From the NCBI GenBank assembly GCA_039621445.1, contig CP154955.1, positions 61,225,564 through 61,289,563 on the forward strand: DNA of 64,000 bases, written 5' to 3'. A program made the position numbers and the translations under genes. Origin of the DNA: Euglena gracilis. Its lineage: Eukaryota > Euglenida > Euglenophyceae > Euglenales. Shown here piece by piece: positions 1-10,834 of the stretch (position 1 is its first letter; each line of letters opens with the position of its first letter). The notes beneath the pieces were generated by a model. The model saw only the letters and a list, made by a program, of their open reading frames with translations. It was not told the DNA's origin and made no database searches.

Positions 1-129
1 AAAAAGGATTTTTTCCCAAGAATTCGTTTTCGGTGATTTCTAATCTGGCCACCGAAAATGTGACCCCTCGTGACCCCCCCCCTGTGACCCCCCCGTGACC
101 CCCCCCCCTCGTGACCCGAACCACCCGCA

Positions 130-277
130 AAAAATTTTCTTCAAAAAAATGGTCATTTCGCAAGGAAAAAGGTCAATTTTTGCTTTTTCAAAAAAAAACA
201 TGTTTTTTGCGTTTTTTTTAAAAAAAAACATGTTTTTTTTGTTTTTTTTTAAAAAAACGAAAATAACGTCAACCCTG
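130..277. mobile_element. AT-rich inverted-repeat element, right end
   Basis: AT-rich stretch of alternating T and A runs with repeated ACATGT cores. It ends in CGTCAACCCTG, whose reverse complement CAGGGTTGACG is the left terminus of the element at 563-982. The interior (a TTTCGCAAGGAAAAAGGTCA block) reappears inverted near 660-700. I cannot place its left end; it may merge with the poly-C sequence at 60-120. Confidence 0.55.
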
Positions 278-562
278 AGAAGGTGCCATCGCCGGGGTAG
301 TCACATGGTACCCTAAGGCACAAGATGCCTGTTCCCGGTCCCCATGGAGTGACTGGGAAGCTTTGTGCGAGGTGTTCGGGAGGGAAGATCTGAAGGACCG
401 GGGGTTTTGGGGTGGCACAGGGGACACCTGGTCCCCACAAGGCGCATTTAGAGGGGTTGAGGCGGAGCCCGATGGAGCCGAGTGCCGTGGCCAAAGAAGC
501 CGCAAAGGGCAAAACGTCGACGGCAGGGCCGATGACAGTTCCGTCGTCCAAATCCCTGCCTG
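278..562 (-). pseudogene. Reverse transcriptase palm fragment
   Basis: Minus-strand reading contains LDDGTVIG followed by a segment with GLRLNPSKCALWGPG. This is the catalytic DD box plus the 'L-N-x-x-K-C' segment of non-LTR-type reverse transcriptases. The usual aromatic residue before LDDG is lost at the junction with the AT-rich insertion upstream (563-982), and a second AT-rich element abuts the downstream side at 277. It belongs with the RT pieces at 983-1371 and 3191-3722, which are collinear on the same strand. A dead copy is inferred from the interruptions. Confidence 0.75.
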
Positions 563-982
563 CAGGGTTGACGTTTTTTTTGTTTTTTTTAAAAAAAACA
601 AAAAAACATGTTTTTTTAAAAAAAAAACGCAAAAAAAACATGTTTTTTTTGAAAAAGCAAAAATTGACCTTTTTCCTTGCGAAATGGCCATTTTTTGAGG
701 AAAAAGTTCTAAAGTCATGTTTTTGGTCATCAAAGTGACGTTTTTTTTAGTTTTTCCAGACCCTTCATCCAAAAACACTAAAATGATGGTTCATGTGAAA
801 GCCATCACCCTTTACGGACTGCGAAGCTGCAGAGATAAAAAATGACCTTTTTCCTTTAAAAAAACGTTCAAAAATTTTTTTCATCCAAACCCTCCATGAC
901 GTTTTTGTTTTTTTAAAAAAACGTATTTTTTTTAAAAAAAACATGTTTTTTTTGTTTTTAAAAAAACAAGCCGTCAACCTTG
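563..982. mobile_element. hAT-type MITE inserted in the RT gene
   Basis: Left terminus CAGGGTTGACG (563-573) and right terminus CGTCAACCTTG (972-982) are inverted repeats with one mismatch. The flanking octamers CCTGCCTG (555-562) and CACGCCTG (983-990) match at 6 of 8 positions, as for an old 8-bp target-site duplication. The interior is A/T runs with ACATGT cores and contains no coding sequence. The reverse transcriptase reading resumes on both sides, so the element arrived after the retroelement. Confidence 0.7.
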
Positions 983-1371
983 CACGCCTGCCACACTGTG
1001 TTAAGCAGGGTGGCCGAAGCCTGTTGCAGCGCCTGACGCAGACCCAAGGCAAAGGCAATCGGCCCACAGGTGTCCCCCTGATGGACGCCGGTCCTGTTGT
1101 GACAGATCACTTCGGCTTAACGAAGTAGCGGGACATCCAATTATAGAGGGACGGGCAGGTCCTGGGAAGCCTGTAGGAAGGTGGATCGATCAATGGTGTT
1201 GAAGGCATTGGATACATCGGCCTGAAAAATGACCCAGTCGCCATCCGTTAGAAAGTGCCAGGGGTGGGGGCGTGTGTGTTGTGCTGATCTTGCCCAGCGC
1301 CAATCGAGACTCCGCCAAAAAGACACGCCAAAGTCGGGAACCACACCCCCCCCACACCCTCTGTACCCCAC
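983..1371 (-). pseudogene. Reverse transcriptase fingers/palm fragment
   Basis: Minus-strand frame from 1371 reads GDWVIFQADVSNAFNTIDRS, the RT motif A region (catalytic D in 'D-V-S-N-A-F-N'). In another frame between about 1130 and 990 one can follow a G-V-x-Q-G-D-like and F-A-L-G-L-R-Q-A-L series, the motif B region. Frame changes show it is degenerate. It continues at 278-562 beyond the AT-rich insertion, and its upstream part is at 3191-3722. Confidence 0.75.
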
Positions 1372-3190
1372 ACAGGTTTATCTCAGGAAATGGCTTTGGC
1401 CTCCCTCTCCGCCACACCATCCTCCCCAGCAGCATCGACGATGCAACCAGACCCGCCGTCTAACGCTGGTCCGGAATTTTCCTTTGCTTCACACCGACCA
1501 GGCCTAGTCGGCCGACCAATTGGGTAGTCGGCCGACTTCCCACTGCCCCCCCCCCAGTCTACCGCTATGCGCCCTTCGGCACAGAGCCCCCGTGAAACGT
1601 CACCACCATATTCCAAAACAACCACTGCACAGATCACAAGACAACCCCCCACGCATCCCAATGGCAACATCGGCGACCAGCGCACCCCCTTCACTCGACC
1701 ATGCCCAGATACCCCTCGTGGGAGCAAATCCCACAAGACAATCGGGGCGCTCTCATTTACATCCCACAAGGTGCATTGTAAGGAGATCAGGCGGTGAACT
1801 TTGGGTTTTTCGGGCGGGACCCCCCCCACCCCCCCCCTCTTCATTGGAAACACATGGCGGTGAACTTCACCGGTGAACTTCACCGGTGAACTTCACCGGT
1901 GAAGTTTCTCCATTGAAATTCCTTTAGGGGCGAAGCCCCCAACCCCCCCCCCCCACCCCTGCCTAACCTCCTAAGCCGTGACACAAGCTTTCTGCACCGT
2001 CCTCCAATGGTTTCCTATGGGGGGGGGTCAGCGTAATTTAAAACTAATGGTCACAGGGGGGTTGCGTGCTTGAAAAGATGGTCACTTGGTGGGTTAGTAT
2101 TATTCAAAAAAAATGGTCACGGGTGCGTATTTCAAGGTCATGGGGGGAGGAGTATTTAAAAAAAATGGGCACGGGGGGGGGGGGCAGTGTCTTTAAAAAA
2201 AAAAGGTTAAAAGGCATGGCCGGAGCAGGAGACTCCCGATCCCAAGTAGTGGCATGTGAACTCCGCAAGGTGGAGAGGGGAGGAGGGAATTACTCAGAAA
2301 CCCACCAGGTGCTCCTCATCCATGGCACGTGCCGTGCCCAGACCGCTTCATCACAAGAGGGAGGGGGGGAGGGGCCTTGCCTGTATAATTTTTCAAAAAC
2401 GGGGATGGTGGGCTGCAAAAAAAAAGGCAACAAAACCTCACGACATAAAAAGACTTGATTTTTCTTTTTGTTTATTTAAAAAAAAAGAAATGAAATGTTT
2501 TGACGTTTCTTTGTTCTTTTTTAAAGGAGGGGCCCACACAACGTTTCATCCCTTCTGAATTGATTTTCAAAATTCACTGTCGGGTGGATGATTGCACAGC
2601 TCTGGAGTGAATCGCGCAGGGGGGGGATGAAAAAAATTCACAAAGCTGATTCCGAAAGATCATTCCTTGTCACTTGATCTTCAGCATATTCATCATCCCC
2701 TTGGGGCTCACACAGAGCAGCTGCAAAAGAATGGGCAGAGTTGCAACACCCACGCCGACCTTCTAACGCTTCTGACGATTCGACATCCAAATTGCATTCC
2801 TAAGCATTTTATTCGGCACGGTTCTCTGAAAAGGGTGGGAAGATGGAAGGAAGAAATCAAACCCATTGCACACCTCTGGGGGACGGCTGGCTACTTTTTT
2901 CTTCATCAGAGTCCCATGGGCGGCGTTGCTTCCTTTCCATCAGGGGATCTGATTCGAGGGTGCCATCGAGGTGTGTACCAGGCGTATGCTCTCCCGATGA
3001 GGAAGTTAGCTGGTCGGAGTTCATTGCTCACGGTGGGTGCACAGCTTCACCATACCATGCTCCGAGCCCAGGGAAACGTCTCTTTTGGCCGTCGCCATAA
3101 GGAGAACCTCCTCACAGGGAGACTCCCTGTGCGCTCACAGGTCAGCGGTAGCTATACTGAGGTTGCTGTACAAACAGATGTTTGGTGACT
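1372..3190. repeat. Repeat-filled insertion inside the RT element
   Basis: No coding sequence is recognisable. This stretch separates two collinear RT pieces. It holds one GTCGGCCGACTA-family fragment (1507-1570), short tandem copies of GAACTTCACCGGT (about 1860-1905), a run of degraded ATGGTCACGGGG units each followed by an A run (2048-2210), and poly-C/poly-G tracts. I infer one or more transposon insertions but cannot place termini. Confidence 0.4.
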
Positions 3191-3722
3191 TGGTGAGAGG
3201 TTAGTTGAAAATGAGCAAGGCTCATCTTCAAGGTATGCAAGGAGGATATGGCGGCCTGTATCGCAAGCCCCACTGTCTCTGCACCGTACCGAACTCCCAC
3301 TCCCAATTGCATCGGGAACAGCTGAGATGTTTCTGTTTTGCATTGCGGATGTCGCAAAAGCATTTTCCAATGAAGCGGCGGAGGCAATCCCCCACGGCGA
3401 TCGGGCGCAGCCCGCCGTCCTTTTTTGTGAGTGGGATCAGGTTGGATGTCCCAAAGATGATCGATGCATTTGTTGGTAGAGAGCCCCCCCAGGCCCTCTG
3501 AGCCTGAAGGTGTTGAGGACGCAGACTAGATGGGCCCGCTGCAAAGATCCGCGGCTTCCTGCAATTGAAGTCCAGTGCAAAGCGTGGAATGTTGCCTACC
3601 GGCAGCGGATGGCGGACAGGAGCCCCCGGTGGATAGAGCGAAGTTTCTCCAGTGCGGCCGGAGGATGTTGTTGCTTGGGCGAGCAATCCCAAAGATGAAT
3701 CAAGGTCTGAGGGGAGGGTCAA
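3191..3722 (-). pseudogene. Reverse transcriptase N-terminal domain fragment
   Basis: Minus-strand frames contain AGPSSLRPQHLQ, then NLIPLTKKDGGLRPIAVGDC followed by LRRFIGK, and, after a frame change near 3300, PMQLGVGVRYGAETVGLAIQ. These are the RT fingers motifs ('L-I-P-L-x-K-K-D-G-G-x-R-P-I-A-V' and 'G-V-x-x-G-A-E') common in non-LTR elements. The frame break makes the copy non-functional. Confidence 0.8.
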
Positions 3723-4670
3723 AGTTGGAGAAAGAGGTAGAGACCCAGGAGCTAAAGTTGGAAGGGACGAGAAGTGGCCGGGGGGTGCCGCGGGGGGGCC
3801 CAGGCCGCGGCTTCCTGCATGAATTTGAAGTCAAAGCTTGTGGAAGGCGGAAGGCGGGGCGCACTGTGGGCGGAGGGAGAAGAAGTTTCTCCAGAACTGC
3901 TGGGTCCCCGGAGGATGCTAGGGGCAGAGAGGTGAGGGCGTCCACGGCCTTGCCGAGAGCCCCTTCTTCAACCAGACGACCGCGCCACAGAGTCCGAAGT
4001 AGAGTTAGAGGGATTCGCACGAGTGGAGGGATGCTTCCGCCGTCCGTCAGAACGAATGGGATCAAACAGGGCTCCAACCTCCCCTGCATGCCATTGGGAG
4101 AGTCTCTTCTCCGGGAGGCAATGTAATGTGCGTTGATGGAAAGACGAGTTTTTGGGAGGGGCACCAAGAACCAGGTTCGGAAAAATGAACAGGCGGTGTA
4201 GGGATTCCCAGGTTTGTGAGCGGAGAAAGGTCTGAATGGCAGATACCAAGGCAGTTGGTGGAGAGAACCACCTGCAAATTAGGCTGCAGTTCTGGACACG
4301 GGTGGGAAAGAGGAGTGCCGTCCCCAACAGGCTGGTTCGATGAGGAGGGAAGGGGGGAGGAGGGGTGGGAGGAAGCATGGGTGGCCGAGGCATCCGGGTG
4401 GAGGCATTGGCAGCGTTCCCTGGCCCGCAGTAAGGTTCGACAAACGGCGCAAGTCGTCGTGGCAGTGGCCCGCAGAAAGTCGGGGGTGGGTATTCTTCCT
4501 GCCGCGACGTGTTGAGAGACGTGAGATAGGACCTGAGACCGGGTCATGGTTGTCCGTGAGCATGGACAATCAGCAAAAGGGCAGGTGTCATAGCTGGTCG
4601 GCGAGGGTGGGGGCAGGGCTGGATAGAGGGAGAGGTAGAGGTGGAAAGCCTCTACCTTTATGTGAACCAC
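3723..4670 (-). pseudogene. Retroelement N-terminal zinc-finger region
   Basis: A 202-residue minus-strand frame starting at 4670 has a cysteine/histidine cluster: C-P-F-A-D-C-P-C, then S-H-V-S-Q-H about 15 residues later, then C-A-V-C and C-Q-C-L-H. That spacing suggests zinc-binding knuckles or fingers, as seen ahead of the RT in many non-LTR elements. A second frame (4167-3700) supplies hydrophobic-helical sequence just before the RT fragment. The zinc-finger call is inference from residue spacing. Confidence 0.55.
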
Positions 4671-4712
4671 CTCTACCTCTGCCTCTGCCTCTATCTCACC
4701 TCTATGTCACTC
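4646..4712. repeat. CTCTAC/CTCTGC hexamer repeat
   Basis: Degenerate polypyrimidine array of CTCTAC, CTCTGC and CTCTAT units, next to the presumed 5' end of the minus-strand retroelement. Confidence 0.6.
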
Positions 4713-4773
4713 TGAACAGGGTCACGACAAAGAGAAACTAAATCCCTGCCTCTCAATTAAGTTCACAACTCAC

Positions 4774-5103
4774 TCACAGCTTCCAAAAGCGGGTCAGGTC
4801 AGTGAGGTCAGGGATGCCACCATCATCCGTGCCTTTATCTTCCACCAGGTCAAGGTCTTGGTGATACATGTACTTTCCAGGCTCACGGAGACACGGTGGC
4901 ACCAGGGCGGCATCACCAAAATGCAAAAGGTTGAATTTCACAAACAACACCGCTTGGACAACTTTATCTGCCAAAGCATTACGAAGAGGAGTGTCCAACA
5001 ACTTTTGAACATTGAAGATGCGCTCAACATAGGCCTCTGTTACAGGAACACCGAACAAAAAGAGGGCAAATCCGGCTAACTCTTGAGCCACCTGCGGATC
5101 CAA
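4774..5103 (-). pseudogene. hAT transposase C-terminal dimerisation domain
   Basis: A 109-residue minus-strand frame contains F-A-L-F-L-F-G-V-P-V-T-E-A-Y-V-E-R-I-F-N, then a T-P-L-R-N-A-L block and V-K-F-N. This is the hAT C-terminal dimerisation signature ('P-x-T-x-A-x-x-E-R-x-F' followed by 'R-N-x-L'). The frame reaches a stop at 4774 after an acidic tail, so it looks like the true C-terminus. Upstream pieces of the same gene appear on the same strand at 5878-6180, 7778-8091 and 9558-9720. Confidence 0.8.
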
Positions 5104-5877
5104 AGCCGGGTCTTACACCGCGAACGGCACTTAGAAGAGGCTCACTTTCGAATGTTGCAAGGACTAGCCACCCATTTCCCACCAATCTTTGTGTGGGGGG
5201 GTTAGATTGTAAAATGTATTCAAATTAAAAAAGACTCTTAGGCAAAACTGCAAAATTTATTCGCACCCTCAGCAATGGGTGGCTGCTGTTATTCTTTTCT
5301 GGAGAAGGGGGGGATAGAAACCAAATACGAAACACCCACTCCAAAAAAAATTTGTCAGCCCCCCCTTGCGGAATGTGGTGCAGCGCAGTTGCCCAACCCC
5401 GCCTTGAGATCCTTGCTCTGCCAATGAGATTTTGGGTCAGACATGACGACAGGGTTGTCAAGGAATGGGTTCACACAAAGGCAGTGGACAGAAGGTTTGA
5501 TCCTTTACGTTATGCAGTGGTTCCCCCCCTGTAAATCACACCCCCATGACCGTCTCCAGGAGGCTAGGTAGTCCACTTCGGGACCCCCTCCCCTGTTCAG
5601 TTCATTTCGGAAATGAACTGGGGGGTCCCGAGACCACCCCCCCCCCGTGTACCTGGATGTACCTGTTCACTTCGGGAAAATACCGAAAAACGGAAAGACG
5701 ACCGAACACCGAAAAGGACTTTTTTCAAAAAAATTTCGGCACCTTCGGTTCTGGACCCCCCCCCTCCGGGAAGTCAACACGTCCAGAGTTCGGAAGTGAA
5801 CAGTGAACGTGTACCTGGGCTCCCCAGGATCGCTATGACGAACGTCCATGGTGCTTTTGAGACACATGGGTTTCTAT
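5104..5877. other. No gene seen
   Basis: Poly-C tracts and short CGG-rich repeats (for example around 5570-5660 and 5745-5770). I find no recognisable coding or terminal-repeat structure. Confidence 0.4.
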
Positions 5878-6180
5878 TCACCTTAAACACAGATTGATTT
5901 GGGCCTGGAGTTTCAAAATTACATGACCTTTTGCCTCATTAAGACGGTCAACAGGCCAAGTTGTGGTGTCGCCAAAGCGACGATGCACCAGAAGCGGAGC
6001 TGCATTGTTGAGAAGGTAATTACGCGCCTCCACCGCTTCATTGGCAGGCTGATCTTTCACAGAAGAGATTTCAGATGTGCGACAACCACCCTCGCCCCCC
6101 CCCTCAAAGTGTCCCCCCCAAAGTCCATCCAGACCATTTCCGGGTGATTTGTGCCCGCCACAGACCGTTTTTACGACCAC
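5878..6180 (-). pseudogene. Possible hAT transposase middle fragment
   Basis: An open minus-strand frame of 100 residues includes a D-Q-P-A-N-E-A-V-E-A-R-N-Y-L-L-N-N stretch. I do not recognise a motif in it. It is assigned tentatively because it lies, in order and on the same strand, between the DGW-type fragment at 7778-8091 and the hAT dimerisation domain at 4774-5103. Its first third reads through the GTCGGCCGACTA-family repeat. Confidence 0.3.
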
Positions 6181-6330
6181 CGACTAGCCACCGACTAGTT
6201 TGCATAGGATTTTCTTCATGGGGGCGGGCTTAAAATTCGGCGGTTTTGACCCGTTAGTACATTAGAGTGGGCATTCGCCGACTAATCGGCCGACTACCCA
6301 CTACCCCCCCCCCGGCCTTACACCAACATA
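6110..6330 (-). repeat. GTCGGCCGACTA family, copy 1
   Basis: Minus-orientation copy. It contains the family core GACCCGTTAGTACATTAGAG (about 6248-6267), the palindromic CGACTAATCGGCCGACTA block after it, and the shared module with GACCATTTCCGGGTGATT before it. The same modules recur at 19270-19350 and 25020-25180. Confidence 0.75.
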
Positions 6331-6589
6331 AACACCCTCATGTGGAAATCTTTGGTCATTGGGGGTCGGTGGGCCCTTGATGGGGGTCCGGAGGGGTAAA
6401 AAAACAATGATGAAACAGGGATTACCTGAAAATCCTTTAGAAATGCAAGCATTCTGCATTACGAGGGACAGAAAACACCCCCTTCAACCCCCGCCCCCCC
6501 CTCAAATAACAAAATCCCTTCTGTGTTGGCAACAAACTCGGGGGTGGATTTTCAATATAATGGCCCCAAAAATATAATAGCCCCCCCCC

Positions 6590-7056
6590 CCGCCTGGGTC
6601 AAAATTTCGCACAAAAAGGACTTAGCCCTCCAAGTGTGTTGCCAACATAGAAGGGATTTTGTTTTTTGAGGGGGGAGTGCGGGGGGCAGAGCCCCCCCCC
6701 CCCCCCCGCCTGTGCCAAAGTGAGCCACAAAACCGACTTAGCAAGGGGTGTTCTTTTGCCAAAAGTGGCCCAAAATGGACATTTCCCCCGCAAGTTTTTG
6801 CATATTCACCCCCGATTGGGGGGTTATGAAGCCATTTGGGTGGGTTTTGACTGGTGTTGAGGTGATTTGGATAAAAGTTGTTTTTTTTAGGGGGGGCTTA
6901 AAAGTCGGCGATACTGACCCGTTAGTACATTAGAGTGGGTCGTCGGCTGACAAGTCGGCTGACTAGACTGCCCACTACACCCCCCCCCACCCCGTCTCGC
7001 CGACTGGTTACCTAGTCGGCCGACTCGGCCGACTACCCACTACCCTCGCAGTCTAC
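6590..7056 (-). repeat. GTCGGCCGACTA family, copy 2
   Basis: Contains AAAATGGACATTTCCCCC and TTTTTGCATATTCACCCCC, then the GGGGGGGCTTAAAAGTCGGC core and several GTCGGCCGACT half-palindromes. It is the inverse of the copy at 18390-18680. The terminal segment ends near TACCCTCGCAGTCTAC. Confidence 0.75.
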
Positions 7057-7777
7057 TGTCTGGCACTGTGCCGAAGGCACCATTCTTTTTTTTGGATGCT
7101 GTTTTGTTGTTGTTGTTTGAGTTTTTACAATGTTTTTTTAAAAAAAACAAAAAATACGCCCACAAGGTTTTGCAAGGAAAAAATTTTTGAACATTTTTTT
7201 CAATCATGGACTTCTGGGTCATTTCTGCCAAGAAAATCTTTTCCAAAAAATTGAAAAAGTCATAAAGTTGCATTTTTTTGCAGTTTTGAATGTTTTTGAC
7301 CATTTTTTGGCAGTTTTTTGAACTTAGTAAGATTCGAAGTATGGTTTGGGTGTTTCATAACGAGTTTTTTTTAACTGAAATTTTCTGTTTTGTTTTTTTG
7401 ACTTTTTTTTCAAAAAAACCAAAAACGCCAACTATGTGGAGGTTTGTTTCGCACTCCTTGTGTCTCCTCAGCCTACACAGAACTGCAGATCCTGAACCCC
7501 TCGCGAAAGCGGGTGCTGAAGTTGGAGGATATGGGCCCCCCGGGATCCAACCCCCCTCCTCCCTTGTCACAAAAATTTCCACTTGTCCATTGTGGCAGTG
7601 ACCTTGAGGGGCAAAATAATTGTTGTTTTTTTTCGGGTGGCTTAGTTGAGTCGCGGCCCAGCTTTGCCAGTTACAGCTCCCTACTGGAGTAGTGGTGAAA
7701 AAACAACCTCCACGGTCATGATCTTCTCAGCCACAGACGGCCAAACTGTCCACATGTCTTTTGTTGGAAGTTCTCCA
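7057..7777. other. No gene seen
   Basis: AT-rich sequence with a TTTTTTTAAAAAAAAC palindrome near 7130-7150 and phased T runs, resembling the AT-rich elements at 130-982. No coding evidence. Confidence 0.35.
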
Positions 7778-8091
7778 TTATGTGCAACTGGAGGCCGTCG
7801 GCACCACATAACCCTGAGCTACCACCTGATCCACCGCCAAAGAAAATGCAACGCAACCCCAATTGATTTGAAGGTCCCACATCTTGCAAACCCCAAAAAA
7901 AGAGGGATTGGTTGAAAGTTCACTGATGGCCATGCACGTGAGGCTGAAAAGTCCAAGGACTTCTCGCCCTGCAGCCTGCCTGTTCGCAGCGCTGTCCGAC
8001 AGCACGGGCTCCCGCCAAATGTCATTGGCCTCGCCATGATCCCCAGGGACGCACACTTGGCATGATTTTCCCACCCATCGATGGACACTTG
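7778..8091 (-). pseudogene. hAT transposase DGW-motif fragment
   Basis: The minus-strand frame near 8090 reads M-S-I-D-G-W-E-N-H-A-K-C-A-S-L-G-I-M, matching the hAT catalytic-core motif '(L/T)-x-D-G-W-x-N-x-x-x-x-S-x-L-G'. The reading continues in a shifted frame through L-Q-I-N-W-G-C-V-A-F-S-L. Frame changes and a short length mark it as a relic. Confidence 0.6.
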
Positions 8092-8229
8092 CCCCCCCCC
8101 ATACTGCCCAACCTCCTAAAGTGATGAAGGTTGATTCATTGTAAACCCCCGCCCCAATTAGAAGCCCCCCAGGGCTACTATTCGGTCACTCTGCGGAAAA
8201 CCCGAGGGGGGGGGGGCTTCTAAGTGCCC

Positions 8230-8460
8230 TTTGTCTAACCTGTCTAAGGAAAAACCTTCGGCCGGCAGCCGATCCGGGGATCAAATGGGGTCCAAATTTA
8301 AAAATTTGCAAGACGAATTTTTCGAGCTTTGGGTGGATGGGCCACGTTTCAATGATACCAGATATCAATTTTGTTCCCGATGTCGACCTGTTTTCATGGA
8401 GATTTTTCGAGTTTCTCACCATTTTTCGAAAACATTTTCGCCAATTTTGTTGGCTGGCTT
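8230..8460 (+). mobile_element. Degenerate family D element
   Basis: Contains the family D internal blocks GCCGATCCGGGGATC, GGGTGGATGGGCCACG, an ATACCAGATATCA block and CCCGATGTCGACCTG in the usual order and in plus orientation. Terminal repeats are not recognisable. It is one of the few copies outside the two genes. Confidence 0.55.
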
Positions 8461-9130
8461 CATCAGGGGGGGGGGCTGCTATTTGTATTTTTGGCAGGAA
8501 AAGAGGGGGGGGGCCTTCTATTTGGGGAGGGTTGTTATTTGGGGGTGGGGTTTCTAATTGGGGCTTTTATGAAAATTGAAGGTTCGATTCCCGGGTCACG
8601 GGTGGGTCACGGGGGGGTCACGGGGGTAGCACCCCCATTTTCAAAAGAAATGTGCCTGGGCGCATGCCCAAATCCAACCCCCCTGGGGGGGGTAGTGCCT
8701 GCCTGGGCTACAAATAGGGAAACCTTATGGAAGGTCTGGGAGGTACACCGAGATTTACGACCGTTTTTGCGACCGATCCATTTTCCCATTTTTCCGCAAA
8801 GAAAAAAAAAGTGATGGGAGAAATTGCCCAACCCTGCCCATTTTGGGTATTGGCCTGACAATGTACTCCGAAGATCCTTGTGGTATAAGAGACTCCTGCC
8901 AGGTCTCTGACAAAAAGTATGTCCACTCAAGAGACAATGGGGCAATCACAAGTCCCCTGAATCTCCTTGGGAAATCTCATGGAATTTGACGGCATAGCAA
9001 TTTGAGTGGGTTGCAAATGTGCAAGAAACATCCATGTGACATGCTCACATTGGTGTGCTCACAAGGGTGTTTGGTGTTTTGAGGGGAGGGCTGGTCAATC
9101 GCTTGTCCACCCCCTCCTTTGACTTTTTTC
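8461..9130. other. Poly-G/T element cluster, no gene
   Basis: Contains the G-run words CTTCTATTTGGGG, TTGTTATTTGGGGG and TTTCTAATTGGGG (8500-8560). The minus strand has an unassigned open frame at about 8945-8607, between hAT fragments and possibly part of them. Confidence 0.35.
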
Positions 9131-9139
9131 TTTGGATCC

Positions 9140-9245
9140 CCAAGACGCTGGCTTCACCCCGAACCGGCGTCTTGGACGCCGGTTCGGCACAGAAACGTCT
9201 CGCCCGAACCGGCGTCCCAGACGCCAATTCGGGCGTGAACCCAGA
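9140..9245. repeat. CCGGCGTC hairpin cluster
   Basis: Repeated CCGGCGTCTTGGACGCCGG palindrome and derivatives. These are the same words that form the hairpins at 11,340-11,470 and 12,120-12,292. Confidence 0.7.
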
Positions 9246-9557
9246 GCCCTCAGACAGTTTCAATGTGCCTCGTTGGGGCAAAAATATTTGCGAGGGGGGT
9301 CCGGAGTGCCTTGGGGTGCCTGTCCCTCCCCGAACACTTACAAATCCAGTAGGCAGTGCCACTGGTCGGTGGACTCGGTTTGCCCCACCACCACACAGAG
9401 TACAAAGAAGAAAAATGGAAGATTACGAGTTGATACTCAGCATTCGCGATCCCATGTGAATGCCTTTTTTTTTCCACACAGGGCGTTCTCAGCAGGAGGC
9501 AGTCAGCAGGAGGAATTTTTTTACACAAAATCTGGGAAAAACCTGTGAACCAGATTA

Positions 9558-9720
9558 TCAGATAAAAGCAAATGAGAAGACCTCATCGTCAACCAACTGG
9601 TATGGGAGACCATTTTGAGCAAAAGCCAGAATGACTTTCTCCCGCTGGTTGGACCCAAAAATCCGAGTGTTTTGTTGGACTCCGAGGAGGGAACCCTTGC
9701 ACAGCGTTGCAATGCACACA
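9558..9720 (-). pseudogene. hAT transposase N-terminal fragment
   Basis: The minus-strand frame carries R-E-K-V-I-L-A-F-A-Q-N-G-L-P-Y-Q-L-V-D-D and then E-V-F-S-F-A-F. This resembles the early hAT motif 'x-x-P-F-x-x-V-E-x-x-x-F' that precedes the DGW core. It is the first recognisable hAT piece on this strand. Order and strand agree with 7778-8091 and 4774-5103. Confidence 0.6.
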
Positions 9721-10300
9721 CAAAGGGATTTTGCCATTGCGGTGGGAGGTGGGGGGGGCCGCCATTTATCCATAGAAATCAACCAATTTGAACAATTTTT
9801 GGTTTCTTCTGAATATGGGACGGTATTGACCATGGCCATTGTCGGGACGACAATTGGCCATGGCTAACGGCATCTGGAGTTCGGGCGACTTTATATCCAA
9901 TATCCAATATCCAACCATCACCGAACTTTTTCTGAGGCAGGTAACCAATTTTGTTGGCCATGGTTTTGAAGGCCATGGACAAAAGCAGGCTGTTTTTGGT
10001 GGTGCCGACCCCACCCGGGGGGGTGCCTGCCTGGGCAGGCACACCAAGGCACTCCCGATCCGACCCCCCACTGGCTCATAGTCCAAAGACTGTTCCATGG
10101 CGTTACGAACTCGCATATCCATCTCACAGTGTTTGTTCACAAAGTGCAGCTGCATGCGGGGGTATTGGCAATGTGAATCCATGTCGTGCAATAATTGCAC
10201 TTGTCCTTGTGCATTCTTCTGCACCGCAGTGAAGTGCTGCTCCAACTCTTCCTAGAATTGGAGTTGTAGTTGGAGGCTATCCGTTCCAAATCCAAATACA
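9721..10300 (-). other. Unassigned minus-strand open frame
   Basis: A 159-residue open frame (10245 to 9766) begins M-E-Q-H-F-T-A-V-Q-K-N-A-Q-G-Q-V and looks helical and Q/H-rich in its first 55 residues. After that it reads through repetitive P-rich sequence. It could be the N-terminus of the hAT protein or chance; no domain is recognised. Confidence 0.25.
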
Positions 10301-10496
10301 AATCCAAATCCATATCCTTCCCAGAGAAGGGTCACACCACGGTTTCCTGGGCTCCTCCCAAGGGGAAGAAATCGAAAAGCAACGTCCCGGTGAGAGAAGC
10401 GTGAAATGTCCACAGGTCAAACAGGCTGCGGTGTTGCAGATAAGAACATCTTTTGGAATACAAGCATATTGGCATGATGTTCAAGGTTGGGTTTTG

Positions 10497-10582
10497 TTTT
10501 TGTATTTTTGGGGGGGTCCCAAAATCGGCCCAAAAATTTTGGGGGGGGGGTCCCAAAAATCAAATTTTTGGGTCTCCATTGA
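10497..10582. repeat. GGGTCCCAAAAAT G-run repeat
   Basis: Pairs of GGGGGGGTCCCAAAA and CCAAAAATTTTGGGGG with near-palindromic CAAATTTTTGGG. Related copies are at 12,628-12,720 and 12,858-12,925. Confidence 0.6.
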
Positions 10583-10834
10583 CGATGAGAGAAAACCACC
10601 GGAAACAATGGTCGACATCTGCAAAGTCACAAAGGGGCTGTCCCTCAGAGTTGTCCTGAACACTCCCCGCCTGCTTGAAACGCATTCTGGCGTTTTTTTT
10701 TCAATAGTCAGACCTTCCCCCACCCAGTTAGTCCAGTTAGTTTAGTTAGTACAATTTTGAATTCTGAATTTTTTTGGGGCCACAAGGCCTTTCAAAATGC
10801 CCCAAAATGCAATTTTCTGTTCGAGACACGTAAA

